DNA from: Bacillus sp. AFS015802
Lineage (GTDB): Bacteria; Bacillota; Bacilli; Bacillales; Bacillaceae_B
Assembly: GCF_002561455.1 (NCBI RefSeq)
Contig: NZ_NTUP01000020.1
Coordinates: 62,001 to 126,000 of the forward strand
Reading direction: 5' to 3'
Length of the DNA stretch: 64,000 nucleotides
Shown: positions 28,594-37,962 of the stretch, one piece after another
How positions within the stretch are numbered: the stretch's first letter is position 1
Layout of the letters: every line of letters begins with the position of its first letter
Position numbers and translations under genes: made by a program
Notes under the pieces: generated by a model
The model's database searches: none
Seen by the model: only the letters and a program-made list of their open reading frames with translations
What the model was told of the DNA's origin: nothing

Positions 28594-29526
28594 TTATTTA
28601 CCCCAGCGCATGATGATCGCGCCCCATGTCAAGCCGCCACCGAAACCTACCATGACAACGACATCGTTCTCTTTCACTCTTCCCGCTTCCAGGTCCTCGA
28701 TTAGGGACACCGGAATGGAAGCCGCTGAAGTATTTCCATATTTATTTACAGTCTTAGACATCTTTTCCACCGGCAGCTCCAGTCTTTGCCTTGCTGCTTC
28801 CATGATGCGGATATTTGCCTGGTGAGGAATCAGAAAATCAACATCCTCTTTTTTCAAACCTGCTTTTTCAATGACATTGATACTGGATTCACCCATTTGA
28901 CGAACCGCAAACTTAAACACTTCACGCCCGTTCATAACCAGCTTTTCTTCTTGATATAAGTGCTTGGCTCCGGATCCATCCGATCCCAATTCAAAGGCAA
29001 GGATCCCTTTACCGTCCGGAACCGGTCCAAGAACGGCCGCACCGGCAGCATCCCCAAACAGAACAGCCGTATTCCGGTCTTCCCAATCCGTGATTTTGGA
29101 TAGTTTCTCCACGCCGACCACAAGGACATTCTTGTACGCACCATTATCGATGAACTGCTTTGCCGTAATCATACCATACATAAAACCTGCACAAGCGGCA
29201 CTGATATCCATTGCAGCAGCCTTTTTTGCTCCCAGGCGTTCTTGAAGGAGGCAGGCAACCGAAGGAAACGGATAATCGGGGGTAACTGTCGCAACCATGA
29301 TCAAATCGATTTCCTCGGGCGTGATTTCAGCATCAGCGATCGCTTTCTTCGCAGCTTCATAAGCCATATCAGAGGTATTCGTTTCATTATTTGCTATTCT
29401 TCTCTCTTCAATCCCTGTTCTTGTACGTATCCATTCATCCGAAGTATCCACCATTTTCTCCAGGTCCGCGTTTGTTAAGATCTTTTCAGGAAGATAACGT
29501 CCAATTCCAATAATACCTGTATTCAT
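28594..29526 (-). CDS. fabH: 3-oxoacyl-ACP synthase III
   Basis: 310 aa. Catalytic C112 in [10 protein letters not shown], then [10 protein letters not shown] and [10 protein letters not shown] give the His and Asn of the thiolase-type site. FabH starts fatty acid synthesis by condensing acyl-CoA (branched primers in bacilli) with malonyl-ACP. The ribosome site (AGTAGGG) is modest. First gene of fabH–fabF, with a FapR operator over its promoter. Confidence 0.97.
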   Translation of the reverse strand: MNTGIIGIGRYLPEKILTNADLEKMVDTSDEWIRTRTGIEERRIANNETNTSDMAYEAAKKAIADAEITPEEIDLIMVATVTPDYPFPSVACLLQERLGAKKAAAMDISAACAGFMYGMITAKQFIDNGAYKNVLVVGVEKLSKITDWEDRNTAVLFGDAAGAAVLGPVPDGKGILAFELGSDGSGAKHLYQEEKLVMNGREVFKFAVRQMGESSINVIEKAGLKKEDVDFLIPHQANIRIMEAARQRLELPVEKMSKTVNKYGNTSAASIPVSLIEDLEAGRVKENDVVVMVGFGGGLTWGAIIMRWGK

Positions 29527-29585
29527 ACTGGCGTTCCCTACTTTCGTTTATAATTTTTTCATATACTCTTCGATTATTATCAATT

Positions 29586-29631
29586 ATTATGACTTGGTAC
29601 TAATTTTATCGAAGATTTCTACTTTCTGCAA
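29586..29631 (-). promoter_or_regulatory. fabH–fabF promoter with FapR operator
   Basis: Minus strand: TTGCAG (29626-29631), 17 bases, TAAAAT (29603-29608). Overlapping the −10 is TTAGTACCAAGTCATAA within 29586-29605, matching the FapR box (TTAGTACC…TCATAA/TACTAA type). FapR represses lipid synthesis genes until malonyl-CoA releases it. Confidence 0.85.
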
Positions 29632-29725
29632 TTATTTTTTACTTCTTCCTACCTTCTACACGTTTGACCATACTCGTACAACCCTGTCATACATAGGTTA
29701 ATTAGTAGGCAGAGGGGGTGAGAAT

Positions 29726-29941
29726 ATGTCTGAAGAAAAGAGGCAGCATCCATTTGATCAAATGATGTATGGAGGAAGGGAAAGGAAAAAAGAAGATTCT
29801 CCTTCTCGGGAAGAATATAACATGAAGGCAGACGGGCCATCATTGCTGGATGGGGTTCATTCCATCATGAATTCCATCGATGAATTAAAACCGCTCTATA
29901 AAAAAATCAGTCCCTTTCTAAAACAATTGAATAGTAAATAA
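29726..29941 (+). CDS. Small hydrophilic protein between fabH and comZ
   Basis: 71 aa with a strong ribosome site (GAGGGGGTGAG). Charged N-terminal half (EEKRQHPFDQMMYGGRERKK) and an amphipathic C-terminal helix (LLDGVHSIMNSIDELKPLYKKI). No known domain. B. subtilis has a small gene (yjzB) at this place, so it may be its counterpart; function unknown. Divergent from fabH, ending at a bidirectional terminator. Confidence 0.7.
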   Translation: MSEEKRQHPFDQMMYGGRERKKEDSPSREEYNMKADGPSLLDGVHSIMNSIDELKPLYKKISPFLKQLNSK

Positions 29942-29974
29942 TCGTTCAGTTCGATTGTATAATGAAAATATATA

Positions 29975-30013
29975 AAAAAACGGATCATCGAACGTGCGAT
30001 GATCCGTCTTTTT
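29975..30013. terminator. Bidirectional terminator, small gene / comZ
   Basis: ACGGATCATCG (29980-29990) and CGATGATCCGT (29997-30007), A-run before and T-run after. Confidence 0.9.
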
Positions 30014-30019
30014 ATCCAC

Positions 30020-30208
30020 TTACTCTTTATGTAAGGCATCCTGTTTGCCTAATTCATAAGCTTCACTCATGACTTGGGTGAAAAGCGTCATGAAAGGCTG
30101 CAGCATTTCCGGGGAAAACTCGATACCTGCTTGATCGAGTTGTTCCTTCGCCTCTGGGAGATACTTCATGGCAATCTGCATAAATTCCATTGTTTTGTCT
30201 TGATTCAT
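30020..30208 (-). CDS. comZ: ComG operon repressor ComZ
   Basis: 62 aa, close to B. subtilis ComZ (LEF/MEFMQIAMKYLPEAKEQLDQAGIEF and EAYELGKQDA segments). Two amphipathic, partly leucine-rich helices, no membrane segment. ComZ dampens expression of the comG DNA-uptake operon. Its ATG overlaps the med stop codon by 4 bases, so it is co-translated with med, which acts positively on ComK. Confidence 0.92.
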   Translation of the reverse strand: MNQDKTMEFMQIAMKYLPEAKEQLDQAGIEFSPEMLQPFMTLFTQVMSEAYELGKQDALHKE

Positions 30209-31173
30209 TGCTTCGATTCCTTTCCATTGGGCAATTTGCCTGTGTCAATATAGTCCTGAATATGTTTCTTCATTTCAGCTTGAAAATCTTTCGGAATGAC
30301 CGGACTGAATTTCCCCATGGATATCACGCCGTCTTCAAAATCAAATTCCAGGTTGCCGGACTCAAGCTCGCCCTTTGCGAACCTGTCTGCCACTATTCCA
30401 TACACCTTATCTGCATGCTGAACCGTGCTGGTTAAGACCGTTGATTCCCCGAGATCTGATTGATCGGATACATACCCTATGGCATAAAGTCCATTTTCCT
30501 TCAGCTTTTCGATTACAGCTACATTATAGCCGTCACCTGCAGGATATACAACATCGATATCCTCGTTCATTAAAAGGTCCAACTCTTTTAGAGCCGCGGC
30601 TTGATCATCCCAGTGATGGGTATATTCTACCTTTAATTCGGTGTCACTGTTTTGGTATTTAGCCCCGTCTATAAAGCCTTGTACTTCAGGCTGCCAATCA
30701 AAGGCAGCAATCACACCGATCTTTTTTGTCTTTGAGTGAAAGGCTGCTGTCATACCTCCAAAAAAGCCCATTGCATAGCCCTTGAATTGTAGGCTTGTCG
30801 TGTTTTTCTCCGTGGCATTACCGTTAAAGCTGACAAAGTGAATGGCGGGATACTCCTCTGCCAAGTCGTTAAAGACTTCCGCATATTCACTGCCATGGCC
30901 AAATAACAGCGTAACGTCCTTATCATTGAATTCATCCACAGCCTGCTTGATTGATGTATCGCTTTTCATACCCTCTTTATAGAAAACGTCTGCATGATAA
31001 TCGGATTGTATTTTTAATAATCCCTTGTATCCTTTTGTTCCCCATACCCCATCATTAACCGCTTCCGGAACCAGTAAACCTGCCTTTTCTATTTCTGTGC
31101 TGTCTCCCGTCGAGCAACCGCTCAGCCCTGTCAGGAAGACAATCAAGAAAATCGTGTACCATTTCTTACTCAT
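30205..31173 (-). CDS. med: Competence regulator Med, BMP-type lipoprotein
   Basis: 322 aa from the ATG at 31173 (GGAG nine bases upstream); a TTG three codons earlier lies too close to the ribosome site. Signal peptide with lipobox LSGC (cysteine near residue 20), then a periplasmic-binding fold of the BMP/PnrA type: GTKGYKGLLKIQ, LLFGHGSEYAEVF, FVSFNGNA. In B. subtilis Med stimulates comK transcription; the ligand-like fold suggests nucleoside or sugar sensing but that is inference. Forms an operon with comZ. Confidence 0.92.
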   Translation of the reverse strand: MSKKWYTIFLIVFLTGLSGCSTGDSTEIEKAGLLVPEAVNDGVWGTKGYKGLLKIQSDYHADVFYKEGMKSDTSIKQAVDEFNDKDVTLLFGHGSEYAEVFNDLAEEYPAIHFVSFNGNATEKNTTSLQFKGYAMGFFGGMTAAFHSKTKKIGVIAAFDWQPEVQGFIDGAKYQNSDTELKVEYTHHWDDQAAALKELDLLMNEDIDVVYPAGDGYNVAVIEKLKENGLYAIGYVSDQSDLGESTVLTSTVQHADKVYGIVADRFAKGELESGNLEFDFEDGVISMGKFSPVIPKDFQAEMKKHIQDYIDTGKLPNGKESKQ

Positions 31174-31285
31174 GTGCAGCAACTCCTTTAAAGCCCGTGC
31201 AGCATCTATAAAAAGTCTAATAGATCATCATTACATCATCCCTATTTTACCCTCACCTGCATCTCAAAGAAAAGAAAAAGTTTTC

Positions 31286-32002
31286 TCACTCCTGATTTTC
31301 ATGGATGCGTATTCCTTCTTTTTGCTCCTCAATAATGCTCTTGTGGGACTTGGAAGGCCTGACAATCACCTCTTCACCCCCGCGTGCGGAATTTACGGGA
31401 ACATCTGAAAATGTTTCATTTGTTATATACGATAGAGCTTCTTTCCAACTCTGATTGGAGAGAGGCTTGAGGGAGAATCGTTCTTTCTTCATTGAAAGAT
31501 TGACTATCGTTCTGGCAGCATCTTTTACATAAATAGCTCCTGAAGGGTCATCTACATATTCGGAAATTTCCTCCCTTCCGGTCAAAAGCTGAGCAAACAG
31601 AAATTCCTCCGGTTGATGGATGCCGTATAACGTAGGGAGGTAAAAGGAGGTCCCGTCCTCTTTCACATCTTCATTCCCTTTCTCATTCGGATAGATCCGG
31701 ATCACATGGAAGGGTTGGTTCTTTTTTGAAACCAGTGTCTCTACCTCTGATAAGTAACTGACTTTGTCCCCTCGCAGCTGGTCGTAATATGGAAGGAATA
31801 CATTGGACCCCGCTCGCACGTCCCTATCCCATTCCCCATAGGGTACGTACTCAAGGTTTGCATTCCTTCCTATTTCCATCCATTTATCCTTTGTACCTTT
31901 GTCCTCGTCGATGGCGGTCACGGTCCACCCTTCTTCCAGGAGGGCATCACAGAGCTCAAATCCCAAAAACTGTTGAGCAGCAAATACGAATGCATGATTC
32001 AA
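31286..32002 (-). CDS. NAD(P)-binding Rossmann protein (YjaV-like)
   Basis: 238 aa from a TTG at 32002; GGAG eight bases before it decides this, because the GTG at 32011 lies inside that ribosome site. N-terminal βαβ (HAFVFAAQQFLGFELCDALLEEGWTVTAIDED) resembles nucleotide-sugar epimerases, but the glycine-rich loop is degenerate (AAQQFLG) and no YxxxK pair is obvious. Possibly a binding-only or altered enzyme. It sits 22 bases after the YjaU-like gene, as in B. subtilis yjaU–yjaV. Confidence 0.6.
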   Translation of the reverse strand: MNHAFVFAAQQFLGFELCDALLEEGWTVTAIDEDKGTKDKWMEIGRNANLEYVPYGEWDRDVRAGSNVFLPYYDQLRGDKVSYLSEVETLVSKKNQPFHVIRIYPNEKGNEDVKEDGTSFYLPTLYGIHQPEEFLFAQLLTGREEISEYVDDPSGAIYVKDAARTIVNLSMKKERFSLKPLSNQSWKEALSYITNETFSDVPVNSARGGEEVIVRPSKSHKSIIEEQKEGIRIHENQE

Positions 32003-32024
32003 CTCAATCACTCCAATTTATTCG

Positions 32025-32768
32025 TTATAACTCTTTTTCATGTAAGGAAAAGTAAGAGGCAAACTTCCCTCCAAGAGATCCTCGTTTTTCAGGAAGAACA
32101 AAGAATAGATCCGTAGATGATCCTTTTTCTAAACGCTCCGTATATATATCTTTTATGAGAGTGAATTGATTTTTATAACGATTTAGAGTCATTGACTGAA
32201 CAATATATAAGGGAATGGACATCGTTTTGAACACGTTAAAGTCCTGTGATTGTTTTGAGATGAAGGCTTCACATTCCTCTTCCTTGACATTAAGCATTTG
32301 TGAAAGTTCTTTTATGACTTTTTTATAAAAAAATTTCTGCTCCTTTTCTTGTTCGAAGTGGTCATATAATGACACGCATGGTGAAAGCAAGACGGCGCTT
32401 CTAATATCATGTTCCAATTTCGGATAGAGATTTTTTAACACCAATGCTCCCATTCCTTCAGCCAGTATGTGGATCTTTCCATTGATGATTTCATTCCGCT
32501 TTACATGCTGATAGAGTCGTTTTGCCAGTTGCACGGCTTGATCGCTACCCCAATTCGCTCCATAAAGATTACTATAAAAGACGATATATCCCTTAACAGT
32601 AAGCTCTTGAATCCACTTATAGCGTGCTTCATGCTGGACCCAAAAGCTACTGTTCCCATCTACATAATGATGGGAATCTCCTATAATCATTACAGCGAAT
32701 CCATTTGGTCGTTCAGGATAATGAATCATGCACCACTCTTGCTCTAATTGAAACAATCGCTGATTCAT
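32025..32768 (-). CDS. α/β-hydrolase-like protein lacking the nucleophile (YjaU-like)
   Basis: 247 aa with α/β-hydrolase layout: an early GFAVMIIGDSHHY strand, VKGYIVFYSN, and the nucleophile-elbow position ILAEGMGALVL. The usual GxSxG reads A-E-G-M-G, so the catalytic serine is replaced by glycine. AVLLSPCVSLYDH follows as in esterases. Probably inactive as a hydrolase or working differently. GGAG before the ATG. Operon with the YjaV-like gene; by synteny the yjaU counterpart. Confidence 0.6.
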   Translation of the reverse strand: MNQRLFQLEQEWCMIHYPERPNGFAVMIIGDSHHYVDGNSSFWVQHEARYKWIQELTVKGYIVFYSNLYGANWGSDQAVQLAKRLYQHVKRNEIINGKIHILAEGMGALVLKNLYPKLEHDIRSAVLLSPCVSLYDHFEQEKEQKFFYKKVIKELSQMLNVKEEECEAFISKQSQDFNVFKTMSIPLYIVQSMTLNRYKNQFTLIKDIYTERLEKGSSTDLFFVLPEKRGSLGGKFASYFSLHEKEL

Positions 32769-33010
32769 TTGAATTTCTCCTTTTTACATAGTAAGTCACT
32801 ATAGTTTATGTAAGAAAGCAGCAATGGTAAGGGAGATAGCCCAATGCCTCTCTTTTATTTTAAAATGATGCCTTTTGAGGTAAGGATGAGAGGGTTTACA
32901 TTTCACATATTCGCCATTTATTAATTGATAAAGCTATGGTAAAATAAAAAAGATTGAAATGGGTTACAACATACGATTAAGCTGATTACATAGGAATGAG
33001 GTGACTTGGC

Positions 33011-33193
33011 GTGAGATTTTTCTGGATGATCTTCTGGGCTTTCGCACTGTCTGAAATGTTGACTTACGTTGTAAGTTCGATGAATGGAATTAAATTTCAC
33101 TTCGAAACAGGATTAATCCTTACCGTTTGTTTTGCGGTATTGGTATTCCTCATCACGCTTGTTATTCCAAACGAGCCTGTCGAAAACCATTAA
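33011..33193 (+). CDS. DUF2929 small membrane protein
   Basis: 60 aa from GTG (GAGGTGA about 7 bases upstream). MRFFWMIFWAFALSEMLTYVVSSM and a second hydrophobic helix (GLILTVCFAVLVFLITLVI) are typical of the DUF2929 family; B. subtilis has such a gene next to yjzC in this neighbourhood. Function unknown. Ends at a bidirectional terminator shared with clpB. Confidence 0.72.
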   Translation: MRFFWMIFWAFALSEMLTYVVSSMNGIKFHFETGLILTVCFAVLVFLITLVIPNEPVENH

Positions 33194-33224
33194 AAAAAGC
33201 AGCCAAATCCGGCTGCTTTTTTTT
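33193..33224. terminator. Bidirectional terminator, DUF2929 gene / clpB
   Basis: AAAAGCAGCC (33195-33204), 6-base loop, GGCTGCTTTT (33211-33220) plus further T. Confidence 0.9.
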
Positions 33225-33227
33225 GAT

Positions 33228-35819
33228 TTAATGAATCGATAGACCATTTTCACCTGCACCAATCGTGATGGTTTGACCTTGTCGTATATTTCCTGATATG
33301 AGCTCTCTTGCAAGCTTGGTTTCTACTTCCCTTTGGAGATACCTTTTTAAAGGCCGTGCTCCGTAAACGGGATCATAGGCGGATTGGGCGATGAATTCTT
33401 TCGCCCCATCAGTAAGAGAGAGGGTGATTTGCTGTTCTTCTACCCGTTGCTGAAGGTCGTCCATGAGTTTCTCAATAATCCCCTTGATATTTTGAATGCT
33501 CAACGGTTTGAATAGAATAATGTCATCCACCCGGTTTAAAAACTCAGGGCGGAATGCCGAACGCAACTGACCCATCACGAGATCCTTCGTTTGTGTATCG
33601 ATCTCTTCTTCCCCTTTATTCCGCTCAAGGAGATGAGCCGACCCGATATTGGAAGTCATGATGATCACGGTATTCTTACAATCAATGGTCCTGCCCTGGG
33701 AATCGGTGATCCGGCCGTCGTCCAGCATTTGCAGGAGGATGTTGAATACCTCCGGGTGGGCTTTTTCAATTTCATCCAGTAATATGACAGAATACGGTTT
33801 ACGCCTGATGGCTTCCGTCAGCTGGCCGCCCTCTTCATACCCTACATAACCCGGAGGTGCACCGATCAATCGGGAAACCGCATGCTTCTCCATATATTCT
33901 GACATATCGATGCGGATCATCTGCTCCTCACTGTCAAACAGTGTCTGGGCGAGCGTTTTCGCAAGCTCTGTCTTCCCTACCCCGGTTGGTCCCAAAAATA
34001 TAAAGGAACCAATCGGCCTGTTCGGATCCTTGATTCCGGCCCTTGCCCGTATGACCGCATCACTGACCAATTGAACAGCCTCGTCCTGGCCGATCACCCG
34101 TTCATGAAGAATGTGATCGAGTTTTAATAGCTTTTCCCTTTCACCTTCCACGAGTTTTGTCACAGGAATACCCGTCCACCTTGCTACGATGTTCGCCACT
34201 TCTTCTTCCGTTACTTCTTCCCTGAGGAGGCGTCCTTCCTGTTCCTTCATCATTTCCTGTTCAATGGCCTCAAGCTCTTTTTCCATAGCCGGGATCCGTC
34301 CGTGTCTGAGCTCTGCTGCTTTATTCAGGTCATAATCGCCCTCGGCTTCTTCCAACAGGCGCCTGAGCTTCTCCAATTCCTCCCGTTTCTCCTGTACGAT
34401 CCCGATGCTTTCTTTCTCTTGCTGCCACTTTAATTTCATGCTATTGGCTTTTTCCTTCAGATTACTAAGGTCTTCACGGATACGGTCGAGTCGCTCAAGA
34501 CTTGCTGCGTCTTTTTCCTTATTCAGTGCTGCTTCTTCAATTTCAAGCTGCATCACTTTACGTGTGACTTCATCGAGTTCCGACGGCATGGAGTCGATTT
34601 CTGTCCTGATCATGGCACATGCCTCATCGATCAAGTCGATGGCTTTGTCCGGCAGGAACCGATCGGATAAATAGCGATCGGACAACCTGGATGCAGCGAC
34701 GATCGCCCGGTCATGAATATTGACCCCGTGATGGATTTCAAACCGTTCCTTTAACCCCCTCAGGATGGAAATCGTATCCTCCACATTTGGCTCCTGGACG
34801 AGCACCTGTTGAAAGCGTCTTTCCAAGGCGGGATCCTTTTCGATATATTTTCTGTATTCATTCAGGGTCGTCGCCCCGATACAGTGTAGCTCTCCCCTTG
34901 CCAGCATCGGTTTCAGGATATTCCCGGCATCCATGGCTCCCTCGGTTTTCCCTGCACCGACAATCGTATGAAGCTCATCAATGAACAAGAGAATGCGTCC
35001 TTCACTCTTTTTCACCTCTTGCAGTACCGCCTTCAAGCGCTCCTCGAACTCACCCCTGAATTTGGCTCCGGCCACTAAAGAACTCATGTCCAGCTCAAAT
35101 ATCGTCTTATCCTTCAAGCCTTCGGGAACATCCTTACGAACGATCCTCTGGGCAAGACCTTCCACGATGGCAGTCTTCCCGACACCCGGCTCACCGATCA
35201 AGACGGGATTATTCTTTGTTTTACGTGACAGGATCCTGATGACGTGTCGGATTTCACTGTCCCTTCCGATGACCGGGTCGATTCTTCCTGACCGGACGTC
35301 TGCTACAAGATCCCGTCCATATTTTTTAAGCGCTTCATATTTCACTTCGGGGTTTTGAGTCGTCACCCTGTTCCCTCCTCTGATCTCTTCAATGATTTCT
35401 TTTACATCCTTTTCTGTCACTTGCTGTTGTGTCAAGTATACGATAACCGGATGCTTCTTTTGCTTCCACAACGATAGGGCAAGATGTTCGATGGAAATAT
35501 AGTCATCTTCCCACTTGTTCTTCAGACTCTCGCTATCCTGCAGGAGCTGCTGGATATCCCTTGAAAAATACTGACCGTATTGGATTCCTTCCCCTTCCAC
35601 AGCAGGGATATCATTCAGCTTTTCATCCATCCACTCCGTAAAGACCTGAACGTCTACCCCGACCCGATCGTATATAGTGCGAAGAAAACTATCTTCCGAC
35701 ATGAGCAGGGACTTCCATAAATGAAGGATGCCGACATCTGTATGTAGCTTTTCTTTAGCCAATTGCCCCGCCGAGACCAGCCCTTCTTGAATGCTGTAAG
35801 TCATATGTTCAAAATTCAC
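33228..35819 (-). CDS. clpB: Disaggregase chaperone ClpB
   Basis: 863 aa from a GTG at 35819 behind GAGGTGG; this gives the N-terminus [19 protein letters not shown] frame open to 35855 has no ribosome site and would translate the CtsR operator. Order: Clp N-domain (1-140), first AAA+ with GEPGVGKT (209-216) and DELH, a coiled-coil middle domain (about 400-515) that marks ClpB rather than ClpC, and second AAA+ with GPTGVGKT (610-617). It works with DnaK to dissolve protein aggregates. B. subtilis lacks clpB; many other bacilli have it. Confidence 0.95.
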   Translation of the reverse strand: MNFEHMTYSIQEGLVSAGQLAKEKLHTDVGILHLWKSLLMSEDSFLRTIYDRVGVDVQVFTEWMDEKLNDIPAVEGEGIQYGQYFSRDIQQLLQDSESLKNKWEDDYISIEHLALSLWKQKKHPVIVYLTQQQVTEKDVKEIIEEIRGGNRVTTQNPEVKYEALKKYGRDLVADVRSGRIDPVIGRDSEIRHVIRILSRKTKNNPVLIGEPGVGKTAIVEGLAQRIVRKDVPEGLKDKTIFELDMSSLVAGAKFRGEFEERLKAVLQEVKKSEGRILLFIDELHTIVGAGKTEGAMDAGNILKPMLARGELHCIGATTLNEYRKYIEKDPALERRFQQVLVQEPNVEDTISILRGLKERFEIHHGVNIHDRAIVAASRLSDRYLSDRFLPDKAIDLIDEACAMIRTEIDSMPSELDEVTRKVMQLEIEEAALNKEKDAASLERLDRIREDLSNLKEKANSMKLKWQQEKESIGIVQEKREELEKLRRLLEEAEGDYDLNKAAELRHGRIPAMEKELEAIEQEMMKEQEGRLLREEVTEEEVANIVARWTGIPVTKLVEGEREKLLKLDHILHERVIGQDEAVQLVSDAVIRARAGIKDPNRPIGSFIFLGPTGVGKTELAKTLAQTLFDSEEQMIRIDMSEYMEKHAVSRLIGAPPGYVGYEEGGQLTEAIRRKPYSVILLDEIEKAHPEVFNILLQMLDDGRITDSQGRTIDCKNTVIIMTSNIGSAHLLERNKGEEEIDTQTKDLVMGQLRSAFRPEFLNRVDDIILFKPLSIQNIKGIIEKLMDDLQQRVEEQQITLSLTDGAKEFIAQSAYDPVYGARPLKRYLQREVETKLARELISGNIRQGQTITIGAGENGLSIH

Positions 35820-35836
35820 AGTGTTCCACCTCGCAT

Positions 35837-35853
35837 TTTGACCTTTGTTGACC
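35837..35853 (-). promoter_or_regulatory. CtsR operator upstream of clpB
   Basis: Minus strand GGTCAACAAAGGTCAAA: two GGTCAAA-type heptads three bases apart, the CtsR tandem repeat, with one mismatch in the first. It lies 18 bases before the GTG start and just downstream of a TATACT −10-like sequence. Confidence 0.85.
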
Positions 35854-35894
35854 ATTACTTATAGTATATCCCTTTGTCAGGAAAAATGGAAAGA

Positions 35895-35936
35895 AAAAGG
35901 AACAAGGAATGCCGGACGGGGCACCCTTGTTCCTGA
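35895..35936 (-). terminator. Terminator after yjzC
   Basis: GGAACAAGG (35899-35907) and CCTTGTTCC (35925-35933); on the minus strand TTTTTCTTT follows. Confidence 0.75.
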
Positions 35937-35940
35937 TGGG

Positions 35941-36120
35941 TCATGGTTTTCTCATATACGACCAAAGACGATTGTGATTGGAGTTCTCAGGAAACCTGTC
36001 CCCTGCCTTCAAACGCAGTTTCTGCGGATTCTTCACCATGCTCCCGGTTTCACCTATTTCTATATATTCGCCATTGTTCGGTGCTTTTTCTCCGGCCCTG
36101 AATTGTCGTGACTGTCCCAT
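35941..36120 (-). CDS. yjzC: YjzC family protein
   Basis: 59 aa from the ATG at 36120 (AAAGGAGGGG upstream). Highly similar to B. subtilis YjzC: FRAGEKAPNNGEYIEIGETG and SNHNRLWSYMRKP. Small soluble protein of unknown function. The frame extends upstream to 36183 without support. Confidence 0.88.
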   Translation of the reverse strand: MGQSRQFRAGEKAPNNGEYIEIGETGSMVKNPQKLRLKAGDRFPENSNHNRLWSYMRKP

Positions 36121-36247
36121 TCTTACCCCTCCTTTTTCGAAGCGATGCTTCCTTCCTATTTTTCTACAAGCTGGATCTTTCATGCATGCCAGATGAAGGA
36201 TAAATATGATAAAGACGTTACGGTTCGGTTAACATTTGGAAAAAGGC

Positions 36248-36277
36248 TTTACAGTCTTTCCCTTTATGGTGTTAAAT
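36248..36277 (+). promoter_or_regulatory. Possible promoter of uppP
   Basis: TTTACA (36248-36253), 18 bases, TTAAAT (36272-36277), 37 bases before the start. Confidence 0.4.
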
Positions 36278-36314
36278 TAAAAAATGTGGAGAAAAAAAGC
36301 TTGGAGGATACACA

Positions 36315-37124
36315 ATGGATTTTTATCTGATTATGAAATACTTATTTTTAGGGATATTTCAAGGGTTCACTGAACCGATCCCGATCTCATCGAGTGGACA
36401 TCTATTGCTCGCTCAGCATTTCTTGGGAATCGAGGATGCAACCCTGACCTTTGAAATACTCGTCAATACGGCTTCTTTACTCGCCGTACTCATTATTTAC
36501 CGTGAAGACATCATGCGTCTGATCGTAAATGGATTGGGCTATTTCAAACATAAAACACCGGAAACAAAACGTGATTTTCATTTCATTATATACTTACTGA
36601 TCGGTACCATCCCTGCAGGGGTGATTGGTGTGTTATTCGGAGATGTCATCGAGGAACATCTCACTTCTGTCGTCACGGTCGGCATTACACTCATCATTAC
36701 AGGTATCGCCCTCTGGTTGATCCGTAACCTGAGAGGAAGAAAAAATGACGGGGACTTGAATCTGAAGGACGCCATCGTCATCGGTCTTGCTCAGGCAGTT
36801 GCCCTCATCCCTGGCATCAGTCGTTCAGGTGCAACCATCGTAGCCGCGATGGCGAGCGGCATGAAGGCTGAAACAGCACTGCGCTTCTCATTCCTTCTTT
36901 ACATCCCCGTCAGCGTGGGTGTCATGGTATTCGGAATCAGCGACATGATGGACGACCCGAATCTTGCCTCCATGGCAGTTCCTTATGTAGTTGCCTTCAT
37001 TGCATCCCTGATCGCTTCTTACTTCTCTTTGAAGTGGTTCATGAATATTATGGCGAAGGGGAACTTAAAATATTTTGCGATTTACTGCGCCGTGGTCGGA
37101 GCTGCCGTCCTGATTTTCGCTTAA
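36315..37124 (+). CDS. uppP: Undecaprenyl-diphosphatase UppP (BacA family)
   Basis: 269 aa polytopic membrane protein (about eight helices). The two catalytic signatures are E20-PIPISSSGH29 and PGISRSGAT (about 167-175). It dephosphorylates undecaprenyl pyrophosphate to recycle the peptidoglycan lipid carrier, and confers bacitracin tolerance. TTGGAGGA precedes the ATG. Confidence 0.95.
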   Translation: MDFYLIMKYLFLGIFQGFTEPIPISSSGHLLLAQHFLGIEDATLTFEILVNTASLLAVLIIYREDIMRLIVNGLGYFKHKTPETKRDFHFIIYLLIGTIPAGVIGVLFGDVIEEHLTSVVTVGITLIITGIALWLIRNLRGRKNDGDLNLKDAIVIGLAQAVALIPGISRSGATIVAAMASGMKAETALRFSFLLYIPVSVGVMVFGISDMMDDPNLASMAVPYVVAFIASLIASYFSLKWFMNIMAKGNLKYFAIYCAVVGAAVLIFA

Positions 37125-37196
37125 ACCCTTTTATCCATCCGGTTCCTTTGTTAAGCTTGTAAGAATAAGACATTTTGATGGAAACGATGTGATGGC

Positions 37197-37889
37197 ATGA
37201 GTGAAATGACTGAAGTTCCTTCCGAGATAAAACAACTATTCATTGAGAAAAATACGGTAAGAACCGTGAAAAAAGGAACGTTTTTGTTTCAAGAAGGAAA
37301 AAATGCCCGCGAGTTGTATTTAATCAAAAGCGGTCGTGTTCAAATTAGCAAAGTCATTCCTGATGGACGTGAATTATCTCTGCGTATCTGTTCAAAGGAT
37401 GATGTCATAGGGGAATTGACGCTATTCACTAAAGAGGCCTATTACATGCTCAGCGCGAGGATCATCGAGGATACGGACGTTTACGTCTTGCCGAAAGAAG
37501 CATTTGAAGAAAGGCTTTCCCAAAACGGGGACCTGACGATTAAATGGCTGAAATGGATTCAACTTCAAAACCAGCAGAATCAGACAAAATTTCGCGACCT
37601 TATCCTTCATGGAAAAAAAGGAGCCCTGTACTCTACCTTGATCCGCATGACCAATAGCTACGGAAAATCCGTTGAACACGGCATCCTAATTGATCTTCCC
37701 TTGACCAATCAGGAATTGGCCAACTTTTGTGGATCCTCCAGGGAAGTCGTGAACCGGTTATTGAGTGAATTGAAGAAAGAGAACGTGTTGGTGTCGGATA
37801 GAGGATATATCACGATCCTTGATCTGGATTATCTGAAGGATGAAATCGACTGTGAAAACTGTCCGGTATCCATTTGCCGGATCGATTGA
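37197..37889 (+). CDS. fnr: Anaerobic regulator Fnr (Crp/Fnr family)
   Basis: 230 aa. Cyclic-nucleotide-fold effector domain (1-125), dimer helix, and HTH NQELANFCGSSREVVNRLL. The C-terminus CENCPVSICRID places three cysteines (C219, C222, C227) as in B. subtilis Fnr, where they and an aspartate (D134 here, in FRDLILHG) bind a 4Fe-4S cluster. It should therefore sense oxygen and activate anaerobic genes such as nar. The ribosome site is weak, so M4 is an alternative start. Not next to narK as in B. subtilis. Confidence 0.88.
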   Translation: MSEMTEVPSEIKQLFIEKNTVRTVKKGTFLFQEGKNARELYLIKSGRVQISKVIPDGRELSLRICSKDDVIGELTLFTKEAYYMLSARIIEDTDVYVLPKEAFEERLSQNGDLTIKWLKWIQLQNQQNQTKFRDLILHGKKGALYSTLIRMTNSYGKSVEHGILIDLPLTNQELANFCGSSREVVNRLLSELKKENVLVSDRGYITILDLDYLKDEIDCENCPVSICRID

Positions 37890-37903
37890 ATGACGTTTCA
37901 CTA

Positions 37904-37948
37904 AAAAAATCCCCCGGAGGCAAATTTTGCCACTCCGGGGGATTTTTC
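37904..37948. terminator. Bidirectional terminator, fnr / yitW
   Basis: AAATCCCCCGGAG pairs with CTCCGGGGGATTT; an inner GGCAAA/TTTGCC extends the stem. Confidence 0.9.
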
Positions 37949-37962
37949 ATGCATCTTGAGGA

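Noticed and set aside
37125..37196. Fnr autoregulatory site before fnr
   Set aside because: No TGTGA-N6-TCACA-like sequence is present in the gap.
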